DNA from: Trichomonas vaginalis G3
Lineage: Eukaryota > Parabasalia > Trichomonadida > Trichomonadidae
DNA length: 64,000 bases
Direction of reading: 5' to 3'
Assembly (NCBI RefSeq): GCF_026262505.1
Contig: NC_067203.1
Location: 12,028,001-12,092,000, forward strand
In this document: positions 50,584-61,487 of the stretch, piece by piece
Numbering within the stretch: the first letter of the stretch is position 1
Layout: the number at the start of each line of letters is the position of its first letter
Program-made: the position numbers and the translations under genes
The notes under the pieces: model-generated
The model's database searches: none
Told to the model about the DNA's origin: nothing
The model's input: only the letters and a program-made list of their open reading frames with translations

Positions 50584-52223
50584 TTATACATTTCTATTCA
50601 TCAATATTTCATCATATGAACTTCTATACTGCGGTGGTGTACCTGTTGGATGATATTTCAAACCTTCATCCGGTGTCCATGTCCAATATGTAGTCCTAGT
50701 AAACCAAACCTGAGGAGGATTTGTCACTTTTGAACAGTAAGTGTCATTTTCACCCTGAATGATTGGATAAGCTTTCACTTGTACTGTAACTTGTGAGTTG
50801 AAAGTTTCTAATCCATCAAAGAATATACCCGCTCCATCACGTTGAACTGGAATAGTGCATAAGAATGAAGTTTGGTCTTTCCATGTTCTAGCTAATGGCG
50901 TGCCATTATCATCATTCAGTGGTCTAGTTAATGAGTCCTCGTATTCTTCCGTGCATTCATTCACTCCATCTAAATCAGAAGCTTGAAGCATACGTGTAAA
51001 GAATATGTCACCCACTGTGGTCATCGCTTGATCGGGGAAGTTTCTGGAATCTATAGTGACCTGAAGACCTCGAAGCATTGGATTTTCTAAAACTGTTCTT
51101 TGCATTGCATTCTTCGGAAATGCTAACACAACATCTGTAACATTATGAAGAGCGTATGAGAAATCTGAGCTGATACCTTCAGGAGTGATGCAACCTCCAT
51201 TTAGTGAACGAACGTCAATATGTTGAGCTGGAATCATGAATGGATCTTCCTTACTGAATAAACGTGGTATTGCTTTAACTGATTCTTCAATTAAACCGTA
51301 TCCTGGTGTAATGCATTTATCCTCTAAAACTTCCATCTTTGTGCATGAAATAATAACGTCATCAACTGTTGCGTCAGCAGATGTAGCGGCTAAGCTTGTA
51401 ATTAATTTGGCAGGAAGTCCGATTTGTTGGAATTTGCGATCATATTTATAAACATGATTCATAATCTTTTCATAATTTTCATCAGTTATCTTTTCATAAA
51501 CGTAATTTTGTAAATCAGCAACTCTTAACGGGTCAACCTGACAAAATACTAAAGTATCCCTGAAAACATAATATTTAAGAATGATTTCACCAAATGATTT
51601 AGGATAATCATCGAACGCCTGAAATGCTAACAAATCATTTACCGGAATAATCATATCAAAAGTGATATCAACTTCTTCATTTGCTTTCTTGAAAACTTCT
51701 GAAGGGTCAATATATTTACCACATACTGAGTTATCATATTTTTGAACATTATTATATAACGAATGAACAAACTTTTTAACTTTCCTTTCTGATTTTGGTT
51801 TATATGTTGCAAATGCGAAAGATTCACGGGCGCAATCCATCTGAAGATAACCGGCATCACCTCTTTCGGTTTCTACTTCTAATTGTTTAAAGCTTTGATT
51901 TGATGATTTGTAACCAACGAATAAACGCATGCATTTAAAAGCGGCATCACATGTGAAAGCTTTATTTGAAACTAGAGTTGCTTTAACTTTGCGTTTAATA
52001 TATGTGTCACCTAATTGGTTCACATCATGAGCCGGATTTGTAATTCTTAAATGAGTTTGTTTATCATCAAAATATGGAGCATCAGAGTCATAGCATGAAC
52101 TTTCAAGTTCTCTATAATATCTTCTACCGTCATTCTTTGCGAATATTTCATTTATCTTTTCGAATGAATGAAACACATTTCCATTAATCGGTTTGTGTTT
52201 GGCACTAAATAGTTAGTCGTCAT
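50584..52223 (-). pseudogene. Probable major capsid protein of the inner Polinton (broken)
   Basis: A product of about 540 residues, rich in beta-strand patterns and Asp/Asn loops (EKINEIFAKNDGRRYYREL; FYFDGLETFNSQVTVQVK-like text; ending RSSYDEILMNRNV). Length, place beside the ATPase and conservation between both copies fit the double-jelly-roll capsid protein of Polintons, although the fold cannot be proven by eye. The outer copy is at 56135-57774. It begins after a T-rich tract with ATAAATG. Confidence 0.75.
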
Positions 52224-52250
52224 TTATTAATAAATAAAAAATCAAAATTA
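52220..52250 (-). promoter_or_regulatory. Late-promoter-like start signal before the capsid gene
   Basis: Minus strand: TTTTTTATTTATTAATAAATG. One of the clearest examples. Confidence 0.5.
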
Positions 52251-52292
52251 AAAGATGAAAATGAATTTTTAATTTTAATGAAATAATCAACT

Positions 52293-52508
52293 ATGGCTGC
52301 AGGATTCTTTAAGAAACTGTGGGATAAAGTAAAAAGAGGAGCGCATAAAGTTTGGGAAACAATGAAGAAAGGAGCAAATTGGATATTTAAGAATAAAGAA
52401 GCAATTAGTGACGTTGCTGAATCAATAACGCCAAAAGCTGCCCCAATAAGAGAAATTTTAAATAAAGGAGAAAAAGTTTATCAAAGACTACAACCGATAC
52501 TAAGATAA
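52293..52508 (+). CDS. Small amphipathic Polinton protein A, 71 aa
   Basis: Begins MAAGFFKKLWDKVKRGAHK: an aromatic/basic amphipathic helix, then a second helix. Small cationic amphipathic proteins near capsid genes can act like adenovirus membrane-active or core proteins; this is inference. The opposite-strand neighbour starts with the same residues. Confidence 0.65.
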   Translation: MAAGFFKKLWDKVKRGAHKVWETMKKGANWIFKNKEAISDVAESITPKAAPIREILNKGEKVYQRLQPILR

Positions 52509-52766
52509 AAATAATATTTATTTATTTTTCCACTATCCACCCCTATTTTATTAAGTATTCCTTCAGCAATTCCACCAATTGCGTTACCTGCTTGTGCTCC
52601 CATCGCCGGATTACCTGCTTTTGTACCTAATACTCCACCTATGATAGTTCCTGCCGTTTTCGCTACTGGTGCCAAAAAGTTTGCAACGGGTTTAATAATT
52701 TTTATGAACCCAACCTGCAGCTTTCTTAATTCCATCCCATAATTTTTTAAAGAATCCTGCCGCCAT
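52481..52766 (-). pseudogene. Small amphipathic Polinton protein B
   Basis: Same head as protein A (AAGFFKKLWD) but followed by a hydrophobic Gly/Ala-rich part (KTAGTIIGGVLGTKAG, GNAIGGIAEGIL). It resembles 55559-55795 in the outer copy. Likely membrane-active or virion-internal; unproven. Confidence 0.6.
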
Positions 52767-52825
52767 TTCTGATTTAATATTAATTAAAAAATATATTTCA
52801 TCACTTATATTCTAATTTTTATTTA

Positions 52826-53209
52826 ATGATAAATGAAACCATTTTAAAAATAAATGAAACAAAGGAGGAAGAAATAAATGAAAGTGAAAATGTTCAACAA
52901 AAAATAAACGTTGTTAAACCAATTACTGAAATAAAAATTTTTTCATCTGTTGAAGAATTTAATGACTATTATGCTAATAATAAAAAATTATTTGAAGAAT
53001 TGACAACGTGTAAATTGAATAAAATGTTTAAAGTTGATGGATTCAAAATTTCAAAAATAAAAGGAGTGGTTAGTTTGAAATCTATTCCTCAATCAAGAAT
53101 CACCTCATTAATGAAAATAGATGATTTAACAAAAAGAATAGAAGAGATTGAAGAAAGAATAAATCAAATAATTGATATAAATCATGACTCGTTGAGCCCG
53201 GGTCCTTAA
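52826..53209 (+). CDS. Polinton gene of unknown function, 127 aa
   Basis: Begins MINETILKINETKEEE; helical with a closing coiled coil (IDDLTKRIEEIEERINQII). A double-hairpin motif forms its last codons. Preceded by a T-rich tract and GATAAATG. Confidence 0.6.
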   Translation: MINETILKINETKEEEINESENVQQKINVVKPITEIKIFSSVEEFNDYYANNKKLFEELTTCKLNKMFKVDGFKISKIKGVVSLKSIPQSRITSLMKIDDLTKRIEEIEERINQIIDINHDSLSPGP

Positions 53210-53214
53210 AGCCC
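53186..53214. repeat. Double-hairpin mini-element 3 (between convergent genes)
   Basis: GACTCGTTGAGCC (53186-53198) and CGGGTCCTTAAAGCCC (53199-53214). Same plan but diverged sequence; it lies on the overlapping stops of two convergent genes. Confidence 0.5.
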
Positions 53215-53685
53215 ATCACTGAGTTCAAGGTTATATTCATCAAATATTTCATTATTAAATGCAACTTCTGCTAGTTTATTTATTTTTTCAATACGATCAT
53301 TTGAAAGTCTATCGTTTAATTTTTTCTGAAGTTTTTCATTTTCTAGTTCTGAAACTTTATTTGGATGATATTTAAACCCGTTAAATTCTTTTTCCTCAGT
53401 TTTGATCATTAATTTACAAAGAACTTTTGTGGTTGGAATTCGTTTAAACCATTTATCATTAATATTTGTTATAAATTCAATATTCGGAATTAATTCCCAA
53501 ATTTTTGCATTTTCAATTAATTTATTATCAAATGCAAAAGCAATAGGTTTAATATTAAACTTACCTTTATAATATAAACTTTCTACATAATCATCGAAAT
53601 AAACATCTACTTGTTTAACATTTTCAAGAATTGGTGAAAGAACATCCATTAATTGATTGACGGTTACGAATCTTGATCCACTCAT
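53206..53685 (-). CDS. Polinton gene of unknown function, 159 aa
   Basis: Begins MSGSRFVTVNQLMDVLSPIL; mixed alpha/beta followed by a Lys/Glu-rich helix. Converges with 52826-53209, the two stops overlapping. Outer relative at 54655-55124. Confidence 0.6.
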   Translation of the reverse strand: MSGSRFVTVNQLMDVLSPILENVKQVDVYFDDYVESLYYKGKFNIKPIAFAFDNKLIENAKIWELIPNIEFITNINDKWFKRIPTTKVLCKLMIKTEEKEFNGFKYHPNKVSELENEKLQKKLNDRLSNDRIEKINKLAEVAFNNEIFDEYNLELSDGL

Positions 53686-53749
53686 TTATCATTAAATAAA
53701 AAAATAAATTATTCAAAAAATGTAAGACATGAATTTTTAAAATTTATTT

Positions 53750-54337
53750 TTATTCATGAAAATAATTATTTCTAATTTCTTTTACTCTCTCGTACATACT
53801 AGATTTAAAGAATTCAGAACTTTTACCATAATCTCCTAAATGTTTTCTTATCCCTAACGTGTGCCAGTTATTATATGAAACTGAATAAACTTTATCTTTA
53901 TCTTTACACCTTTCATCACTTCCAATATATTTATATTTCAATTTTGATTTATTGGTTTCATATTCATTAGCGTTTAATAATTCACAGTCTTCCTTTTTAA
54001 ATAAATGTTTATGTATTCAGGATTTAATACTCTACGTTTATATCTCCTAACTTAGTTTAAAGGTTTTTCTACAAAATTTAGGAATTCCATCCTCTTTAAT
54101 GTCATCAATGATTTCCATTTCATTATTTTCAATTTCTTCTTCTCGTTTATGAGGTCTTTGATTATGACTCCATTGATTCCATGAAATTAAATATTCTTTA
54201 TCATTATATTTATACCTCATTAGCTTATTTTGGCTTTCATATTCATTTAATAATTCACAATCTTCATTTTTAAATTGAAGTTTAACCCATTCAGGATTTA
54301 AACAATGTTTAATTAATCGCGGAATATCTGACATCAT
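53750..54337 (-). pseudogene. Terminal-repeat gene of the inner Polinton (broken)
   Basis: Second copy of the two-module gene seen at 37247-37786, extending from within the right terminal repeat inward. Same LNPE and EDCELLN motifs. Unknown function. Confidence 0.65.
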
Positions 54338-54490
54338 CTATATATATAGCTTCTTTTATAAAAGATGAAAAAATAAATTATTTTAAAATTAATGTTAATT
54401 TTTTTAATGTGTTTATAAATTATATTTTAATGCATCGTCTATATATAGATGTAACAAAAAAAGTCACTAAACCCTTTCACATATACTACT
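54267..54490 (-). repeat. Right terminal inverted repeat of inner Polinton
   Basis: Reverse complement of 37782-38005. On this side the similarity to the outer copy's terminal gene goes further inward. Confidence 0.9.
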
Positions 54491-54496
54491 AATCTA
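54491..54496. repeat. Right target duplication of inner Polinton (AATCTA)
   Basis: Matches 37776-37781; beyond it the outer Polinton continues. Confidence 0.85.
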
Positions 54497-54654
54497 GTAT
54501 GTACGAGAGAGTAAAAGAAATTAGAAATAATTATTTTCATGAATAAAAGATTCACTACCATAATGAAATAAAAAATAAAAATTTTTTTAAAAATAAACTT
54601 TAAAAATTCATGTCTTACATTTTTGAATAATTTATTTTTTTAATTCGTAAGAAA

Positions 54655-55124
54655 TGAGTGAATCTAAATTCGTGACTGTGAATCAATTAATGGATAAACT
54701 TTCACCAATTCTCACCCAGGTTAAACAAGTAGACGTTTATTTTGATGATTACATACAAAGTTTATTTATAAAGGTAAGTTTAATATTAAACCTATTGCTT
54801 TTGCATTTGATGGTAAATTAATCGAAAATTCAAAAATTTGGGAATTAATTCCGGATATTGAATTTATAACAAATATTAAGGATAAATGGTTTAAACAACA
54901 AAACCACCTCACTAAAGTTCTTTGTAGATTAATGATTAAACTGAGGAAAAAGAATTTAACAGGTTTAAATATCATCCATGTAAAATTTTAGAACTTGGTA
55001 ACGAAAAACTTCAGAAAAATTAAACGCAAGACTATCAAAAGATAAAGTTGAAAGAGTAAATAAACTCGCTAAAGGTAATGGTAATGATGAAGATGAATTT
55101 GATGAGTTCAACATTGAACTTTAA
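54655..55124 (+). pseudogene. Outer-Polinton relative of the 53206-53685 gene (broken)
   Basis: Begins MSESKFVTVNQLMDKLSP and matches the inner copy with many differences. The two copies are less alike here than in the capsid region. Confidence 0.6.
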
Positions 55125-55128
55125 GAAA

Positions 55129-55494
55129 CTAATGATTATTTGAATTTATGAAATCAATTATTTGATTCATTCTTTCTTCAATCTCTTCTATTCTTTTTGT
55201 TAAATCATCTATTTTCATTAATGAGGTGATTCTTGATTGAGGAATAGATTTCAAACTAACCACTCCTTTTATTTTTGAAATTTTGAATCCATCAACTTTA
55301 AACATTTTATTCAATTTACACGTTGTCAATTCTTCAAATAATTTTTATATTAGCATAATAGTCATTAAATTCTTCAACAGATGAAAATTTTATTTCAGTA
55401 ATTGGTTTAACAACGTTTATTTTTTGTTGAACATTTTCACTTTCATTTATTTCTTCCTCCTCTGTTTCATTTATTTTTAAAATCGGTTTCATTT
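55129..55494 (-). pseudogene. Outer-Polinton relative of the 52826-53209 gene (broken)
   Basis: Shares LNKMFKVDGFKISKIKGVV and the closing coiled coil; the tail differs from the inner copy, which has a double-hairpin motif there. Confidence 0.6.
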
Positions 55495-55558
55495 ATCATT
55501 AAATAAAAATTAGAATATAAGTGATGAAATATATTTTTTAATTAATATTAAATCAGAA

Positions 55559-55795
55559 ATGGCGGCAGGATTCTTTAAAAAATTATGGGATGGAATTAAG
55601 AAAGCTGCGGGTTGGGTTCATAAAAAGATTATTAAACCCGTTGCAAACTTTTTGGCACCAGTAGCGAAAACGGCAGGAACTATCATAGGTGGAGTATTAG
55701 GTACTAAAGCAGGTAATCCGGCGATGGGAGCACAAGCAGGTAACGCAATTGGTGGAATAGCTGAAGGAATACTTAATAAAATAGGAGGTAGATAG
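55559..55795 (+). CDS. Small amphipathic protein B of the outer Polinton, 78 aa
   Basis: MAAGFFKKLWDGIKKAAG head, then a hydrophobic Gly/Ala-rich segment ending NKIGGR. Amphipathic helix plus glycine-zipper-like part suggests membrane action or packing inside a particle; inference only. Converges with the relative of protein A. Confidence 0.65.
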   Translation: MAAGFFKKLWDGIKKAAGWVHKKIIKPVANFLAPVAKTAGTIIGGVLGTKAGNPAMGAQAGNAIGGIAEGILNKIGGR

Positions 55796-55808
55796 TGGAA
55801 AATAAAAT

Positions 55809-55839
55809 GAGATCCTATGATCATCTCGCCCTTAGCGGC
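55809..55839 (-). repeat. Double-hairpin mini-element 4 (intergenic)
   Basis: On the minus strand: GCCGCTAAGGGC hairpin (55828-55839) then GAGATGATCATAGGATCTC (55809-55827). The matching place in the inner Polinton (near 52,510-52,530) lacks it. Confidence 0.65.
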
Positions 55840-55849
55840 TTAAAATTAT

Positions 55850-56066
55850 TTTTATCTTAGTATCGGTTGTAGTCTTTGATAAACTTTTTCTCCTTTATTT
55901 AAAACTTCTCTTATTGGGGCAGCTTTTGGTGTTATTGATTCAGCAACGTCACTAATTGCTTCTTTATTCTTAAATATCCAATTTGCCCCTTCTTCAATGT
56001 TTCCCAAACTTTACTCGCTCCTCTTTTTACTTATCCCACAGTTTCTTAAATATACCTGCAGCCATA
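55850..56066 (-). pseudogene. Small amphipathic protein A of the outer Polinton (broken)
   Basis: Reverse-strand relative of 52293-52508, including text like ISDVAESITPKAAPIREI. Broken. Confidence 0.55.
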
Positions 56067-56134
56067 GTTGATTATTTCATTAAAATTAAAAATTCATTTT
56101 CATCTTTTAATTTTGATTTTTTATTTATTAATAA

Positions 56135-57774
56135 ATGACGACTAACTATTTGGTGCCAAACACTAAACCGATTAATGGAAATGTGTTTCATTCATTCGAA
56201 AAGATAAATGAAATATTCGCAAAGAATGACGGTAGAAGATATTATAGAGAACTTGAAAGTTCATGCTATGACTCTGATGCTCCATATTTTGATGATAAAC
56301 AAACTCATTTAAGAATTACAAATCCGGCTCATGATGTGAACCAATTAGGTGACACATATATTAAACGCAAAGTTAAAGCAACTCTAGTTTCAAATAAAGC
56401 TTTCACATGTGATGCCGCTTTTAAATGCATGCGTTTATTCGTTGGTTACAAATCATCAAATCAAAGCTTTAAACAATTAGAAGTAGAAACCGAAAGAGGT
56501 GATGCCGGTTATCTTCAGATGGATTGCGCCCGTGAATCTTTCGCATTTGCAACATATAAACCAAAATCAGAAAGGAAAGTTAAAAAGTTTGTTCATTCGT
56601 TATATAATAATGTTCAAAAATATGATAACTCAGTATGTGGTAAATATATTGACCCTTCAGAAGTTTTCAAGAAAGCAAATGAAGAAGTTGATGTCACTTT
56701 TGATATGATTATTCCGGTAAATGATTTGTTAGCATTTCAGGCGTTCGATGATTATCCTAAATCATTTGGTGATATCATTCTTAAATATTATGTTTTCAGG
56801 GATACTTTAGTATTTTGTCAGGTTGACCCGTTAAGAGTTGCTGATTTACAAAATTACGTTTATGAAAAGATAACTGATGAAAATTATGAAAAGATTATGA
56901 ATCATGTTTATAAATATGATCGCAAATTCCAACAAATCGGACTTCCTGCCAAATTAATTACAAGCTTAGCCGCTACATCTGCTGACGCAACAGTTGATGA
57001 CGTTATTATTTCATGCACAAAGATGGAAGTTTTAGAGGATAAATGCATTACACCAGGATACGGTTTAATTGAAGAATCAGTTAAAGCAATACCACGTTTA
57101 TTCAGTAAGGAAGATCCATTCATGATTCCAGCTCAACATATTGACGTTCGTTCACTAAATGGAGGTTGCATCACTCCTGAAGGTATTAGCTCAGATTTCT
57201 CATACGCTCTTCATAATGTTACAGATGTTGTGTTAGCATTTCCGAAGAATGCAATGCAAAGAACAGTTTTAGAAAATCCAATGCTTCGAGGTCTTCAGGT
57301 CACTATAGATTCCAGAAACTTCCCCGATCAAGCGATGACCACAGTGGTGACATATTCTTTACACGTATGCTTCAAGCTTCTGATTTAGATGGAGTGAATG
57401 AATGCACAGAAGAATACGAGGACTCATTAACTAGACCACTGAATGCAGATGATGGCACGCCATTAGCTAGAACATGGAAAGACCAAACTTCATTCTTATG
57501 CACTATTCCAGTTCAACGTGATGGAGCGGGTATATTCTTTGATGGATTAGAAACTTTCAACTCACAAGTTACAGTACAAGTGAAAGCTTATCCAATCATT
57601 CAGGGTGAAAATGACACTTACTGTTCAAAGGTGACAAATCCTCCTCAGGTTTGGTTTACTAGGACTACATATTGGACATGGACACCGGATGAAGGTTTGA
57701 AATATCATCCAACAGGTACACCACCACAGTATAGAAGTTCATATGATGAAATATTGATGAATAGAAATGTTTAA
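56135..57774 (+). pseudogene. Probable major capsid protein of the outer Polinton (broken)
   Basis: Begins MTTNYLVPNTKPINGNVFHS; near-identical to the inner copy at 50584-52223. Broken. High similarity shows the two elements parted recently. Confidence 0.75.
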
Positions 57775-57798
57775 AATTATAAATTTATTTTTGATTAA

Positions 57799-58632
57799 AT
57801 GGATTTAAATTCATCACTCCTTATGAAGAATTAGCAGGAGTATATAATACATACATAGATGATATGATTAATGAAGCATTGAGTGATAATAGAAATGCTC
57901 TATCTAAGGAAAAATTAATGAAAATTCCATATTCTGAATGTTACTTAAATTCAATCACTGCAGCAATTGGTAAACAAAATAAAGGTAAAACATTAACGAT
58001 ATTAAAACAAATTATCATTATTGCTAACACTTCCCCCTATTCACATGTGTTAATTTATATCAACCGTTCAGGTTCACCTTCAGATGATACATTTGAATCT
58101 TTAAAGCATTTAATCAAAATTCCAATTATTTATTTATCACAAGAAGAAGCAGAAGATTATTTAAAAAACTTTTTAATGTATAAAGAATTATATAATACAA
58201 TAAGAGAGCAAGGATTAGAGGATAAAATTATGATAAACAACGGGATGAATTATTTGAAACACTTTCTTTTCAAATTTTGATGAAGAGAATTTTTGCATTC
58301 ACTCATTTTTCTAGATGATGCAGTGAAATCAAAACTAATAACAAATGAGAAATCATATTTTAATCAGTTATTAACTCAATGTCGACACATTCAGTGTTCA
58401 TTCTTCATGGCTGTTCAATACTTCAAAGCATTAAGCACAAACATTAAATCAAATCTTCACCCTTTTCATTTTCAGTGGGTTTAGTCGTCAACAGTTGAAC
58501 GTTATGCTTTATCAAGTGAATTTACCAATGAGCATTAATGAACTTTACACACAATATCAGCAATTAGGTGAACATGGAAAAATAATAGTTGATTTAAATA
58601 AAGGAGTGTTAAATTTGATTAACTTTTTATAA
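57799..58632 (+). pseudogene. Packaging ATPase of the outer Polinton (broken)
   Basis: Carries the same Walker A (GKQNKGKT) and Walker B (SLIFLDDAV) as the inner copy. Broken. Confidence 0.75.
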
Positions 58633-58662
58633 TTAATTTTTATTTTTTATTTATAATTAAAC

Positions 58663-59562
58663 ATGACAGAAATAGCAAATCTTCTACAGGTTCCATTAAA
58701 ACAAGGAACAAACAAAAAGGGTGCATATAATAGAACTATGAAAGTTCCAGACGGAATGAAAGAATTAGTCCACATTGTTGCTGGTCTTCAAAAGGATGTT
58801 AAACAAATGAGAAACGTTTTAACATTACCAGAAGCTCAAGCATATGCCAAACGTCATGGTCCAAATTGGGAAGCACACGAAGCAGACATTACGGGTCCAA
58901 ATGGAAAGCCTGATGGTATAAATGAAGTTTTCACTACTGATGGTCAAGGTAATATTAAAGTCATAAATGGTTATAAATTAACAATGACGGATTATCCTAA
59001 ACGTAAAGCATATAATGAACGTTATCCTATGCAATTTGATGAAAATGGAAAAGCTGTTAAACAATACATTGGAGAAGGTGAAAATGGTCCAATTAATTCA
59101 TACCGTTATAATCCATATTCTTATTTCAATGAAGAATTAAATGCTATTGAAGAGGGACCGGATGGATTACCACGATATTCTAACCAGTTTGATGGTCAAT
59201 ATGCAAATATTAGACCTGAAATTTCAGCTAAGAAATTCTTTAAAGTTGCTTTATTCGATCCAGTTTTCGCAAATGTTAAAGATGAACTTAAACATCAATT
59301 CCAACCAATTATAGTAGCAAGAATTGCATCAGGTGCTTTATCTCAAGCATTCAAAGATTTAATTAAGAAACCATTATATCAGCAACGAGGTTTAACTTAT
59401 GATTTAGTTAAGGAATCAGATAAAAGAAAATTTGAGAAATCAGATGATTATAAGAATGCAATTAATGAATATATTAGGTCTATTAATTACAATGAACCAG
59501 CTAAAAATCAACTTCAAGAACAAATACAGGGAATAATAGATTCAAAACTTCCAGCAAAATAA
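58663..59562 (+). CDS. Polinton structural-cluster gene, 299 aa
   Basis: Looks whole: [19 protein letters not shown] head, [20 protein letters not shown], a beta-rich middle, and a helical end finishing SKLPAK. The last 70 residues differ clearly from the inner copy, unlike the front part, so the end has diverged or been exchanged. A virion component is likely from position; specific function unknown. Confidence 0.65.
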   Translation: MTEIANLLQVPLKQGTNKKGAYNRTMKVPDGMKELVHIVAGLQKDVKQMRNVLTLPEAQAYAKRHGPNWEAHEADITGPNGKPDGINEVFTTDGQGNIKVINGYKLTMTDYPKRKAYNERYPMQFDENGKAVKQYIGEGENGPINSYRYNPYSYFNEELNAIEEGPDGLPRYSNQFDGQYANIRPEISAKKFFKVALFDPVFANVKDELKHQFQPIIVARIASGALSQAFKDLIKKPLYQQRGLTYDLVKESDKRKFEKSDDYKNAINEYIRSINYNEPAKNQLQEQIQGIIDSKLPAK

Positions 59563-59594
59563 AAGTTTAAATATATTTTTTTATTCGATTATAA

Positions 59595-60257
59595 ATGAGA
59601 AGACGTTTCACTAGTCAAAAGAACACTAACGCAAAAGCAGAGATTACGGTTGGTTATAACGTAAATGATGATAAATCACGAATTATTCAAAATGTTAAAG
59701 TTAATGTTAGCCCTGAATTAACAAGGTCAGCAACTCAACCAAATTTATTAACTCGTGACTTACCGAAAATGAGGAGAAGAAAAAAAGAATGGAGACCCAA
59801 TCATTTTATCTGAACCCGGTAAAGAACCTGTTGAAATTCCCACTTATCCAACATACCCCCGCCTCTTTCATCAAACATCGAGAACCCATATAAAATAGAC
59901 ATTAATTCTGAATTAATGAAAATTTACCGTGATATAATAATTAATAATTATGATTCAATAATAAATTTAATTGATCAATCCGGTTTAATTATTTTACCTT
60001 ATGAATCATTAATTCACATTATCGCCATTCTTTGTGATGTTCAAGATTCAGACGTTAAGATTCAATTTTTCATAGATGATGAGGTTTCATGCTGCGGAAC
60101 AGTTGCAAAAATAAATCCTATAAAGGATATTAGCACAATTAAGATATCAAAGAACGGAACAACAACTGAACTTCATTTAACATATAATGATATTTATAAT
60201 AAAATAGTTGATGAATATAAAATATCACTTGAAAAATTCTTTGTTAAGGCTATTTAA
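59595..60257 (+). pseudogene. Outer-Polinton relative of the 48031-48714 gene (broken)
   Basis: Same MRRRFTSQKNTNAKAEI head and C-terminal part. Broken. Preceded by a T-rich tract and TATAAATG. Confidence 0.65.
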
Positions 60258-60733
60258 TATTCAAGCATTAACATTATCGAATAATAATCCTTTGAATCAT
60301 AATCAATAATAATTGACCTTTCACCAGTTTCTATCGTTTGTTTTATTTCTTTTTGTTCCCCACTATCCGGATCGGTCATTGTAATTGTTTTTGTTATAGT
60401 ATCAGCTTTATCTTTAACTTCAATCTTTTTTCCATCGGGATATTTAAACCAAAATTCCAAAAATTCGATATTGTCAATCTGTTCATATTTTAATCTATCA
60501 ATTACATTTTTAATACCATCTGAAAATCTTATGAAATGGTCATTATATGGGTTTGATTGAACTAAATTTGAATGAAGTGAAATATAACCTGTTGATGAAT
60601 ATGACACTGACTCATATTTTCTGAAAACACTAAAATTTATAACATGAATGAATTTCTTATTCGTTGAATTTATGAATTCTTGAGGTAATCTTATTCTAGT
60701 TTTATTTATCACTGGAAAATAACGCTTTACCAT
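60254..60733 (-). CDS. Outer-Polinton relative of the 47555-48034 gene, 159 aa
   Basis: MVKRYFPVINKTRIRLP start; near-identical to the inner copy. Diverges from the next gene with about 20 bases between. Confidence 0.65.
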   Translation of the reverse strand: MVKRYFPVINKTRIRLPQEFINSTNKKFIHVINFSVFRKYESVSYSSTGYISLHSNLVQSNPYNDHFIRFSDGIKNVIDRLKYEQIDNIEFLEFWFKYPDGKKIEVKDKADTITKTITMTDPDSGEQKEIKQTIETGERSIIIDYDSKDYYSIMLMLEY

Positions 60734-60753
60734 ATTTTTAATCGTAATAAAAA

Positions 60754-61374
60754 ATGTCAATTATCAATATTATTTCGAATAATAACTGTGAATTAAATTT
60801 AACAGTTAGCGGAATTTATAATGTTACTCTCGTTTCTGTGAGTGGTAAATTTAATCCCATTCTTTTAGACCCTTCAGATTATATATCATTTATTAAAGAT
60901 GACCTTGAAAAAACGTATGATATGTATATAAATAATGTGATAGCGAAATGGGATATTAACATGATTTTAAGTTATTTAAATGAATCATTTATCGTATGGT
61001 ATGAAGAAAATTTTAAATCAAAACCTGATAAACTTTTTGAACTTGATGAAATAAATAACCTTATTAAATTTCCGCTGAAAATTAAATTTTGTACTCCTCA
61101 TCTTCGTTCATTGTTGGGGATATTAAATTTTGAAAAAGATGTTGGGGATGTTTTGTATTCTGACACTGGTTCCAATTTCATTTTAATCAAATGTGATAAA
61201 GTTAATACCCCAATGAGATTTTCACATCAAACATTAGACCCTAACTCTTACCCATCAATACAAAACATTTTATCCATCAACTTAAACACATTTTCTTTAT
61301 CATATCCGTTTCAATTATCCGGGAATTCTTTATTCTTCATTCAAAAGATTTATCAAATATTAAATTTAGAATAA
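60754..61374 (+). CDS. Outer-Polinton relative of the 46914-47534 gene, 206 aa
   Basis: MSIINIISNNNCELNLTVSG start; near-identical to the inner copy except at the very end. Unknown function. Confidence 0.6.
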   Translation: MSIINIISNNNCELNLTVSGIYNVTLVSVSGKFNPILLDPSDYISFIKDDLEKTYDMYINNVIAKWDINMILSYLNESFIVWYEENFKSKPDKLFELDEINNLIKFPLKIKFCTPHLRSLLGILNFEKDVGDVLYSDTGSNFILIKCDKVNTPMRFSHQTLDPNSYPSIQNILSINLNTFSLSYPFQLSGNSLFFIQKIYQILNLE

Positions 61375-61487
61375 CTGACCTATTTGATTGTGATTTAGAA
61401 TTTATGAATGAAATATTATGGCAATTTCAAATAGAGAAAATAGCTGATGAGATAACGGATTAAATATTTATTTTTAAATCGTAATAA

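Larger units (their letters stand above)
37782..54490. mobile_element. Inner Polinton (Maverick), 16.7 kb, complete ends
   Basis: Bounded by identical inverted ends (37782-38005 and 54267-54490, 224 bp) and by a 6-bp target duplication AATCTA (37776-37781 and 54491-54496), the duplication size typical of Polintons. From left to right it has an unknown 368-aa gene, DNA polymerase B, a small gene, integrase, two small genes, a non-coding hub, fibre, three unknown genes, a likely structural gene, ATPase, capsid, two related small amphipathic genes, two unknown genes and the terminal-repeat gene. It is broken, with roughly half a dozen breaks. Perfect ends and target duplication suggest recent insertion. 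Confidence 0.9.

Noticed and set aside
37782-54490. A recognisable capsid-maturation protease in the inner Polinton
   Set aside because: No product shows a convincing adenain-type His-Asp/Glu-Cys arrangement, so I did not assign one.
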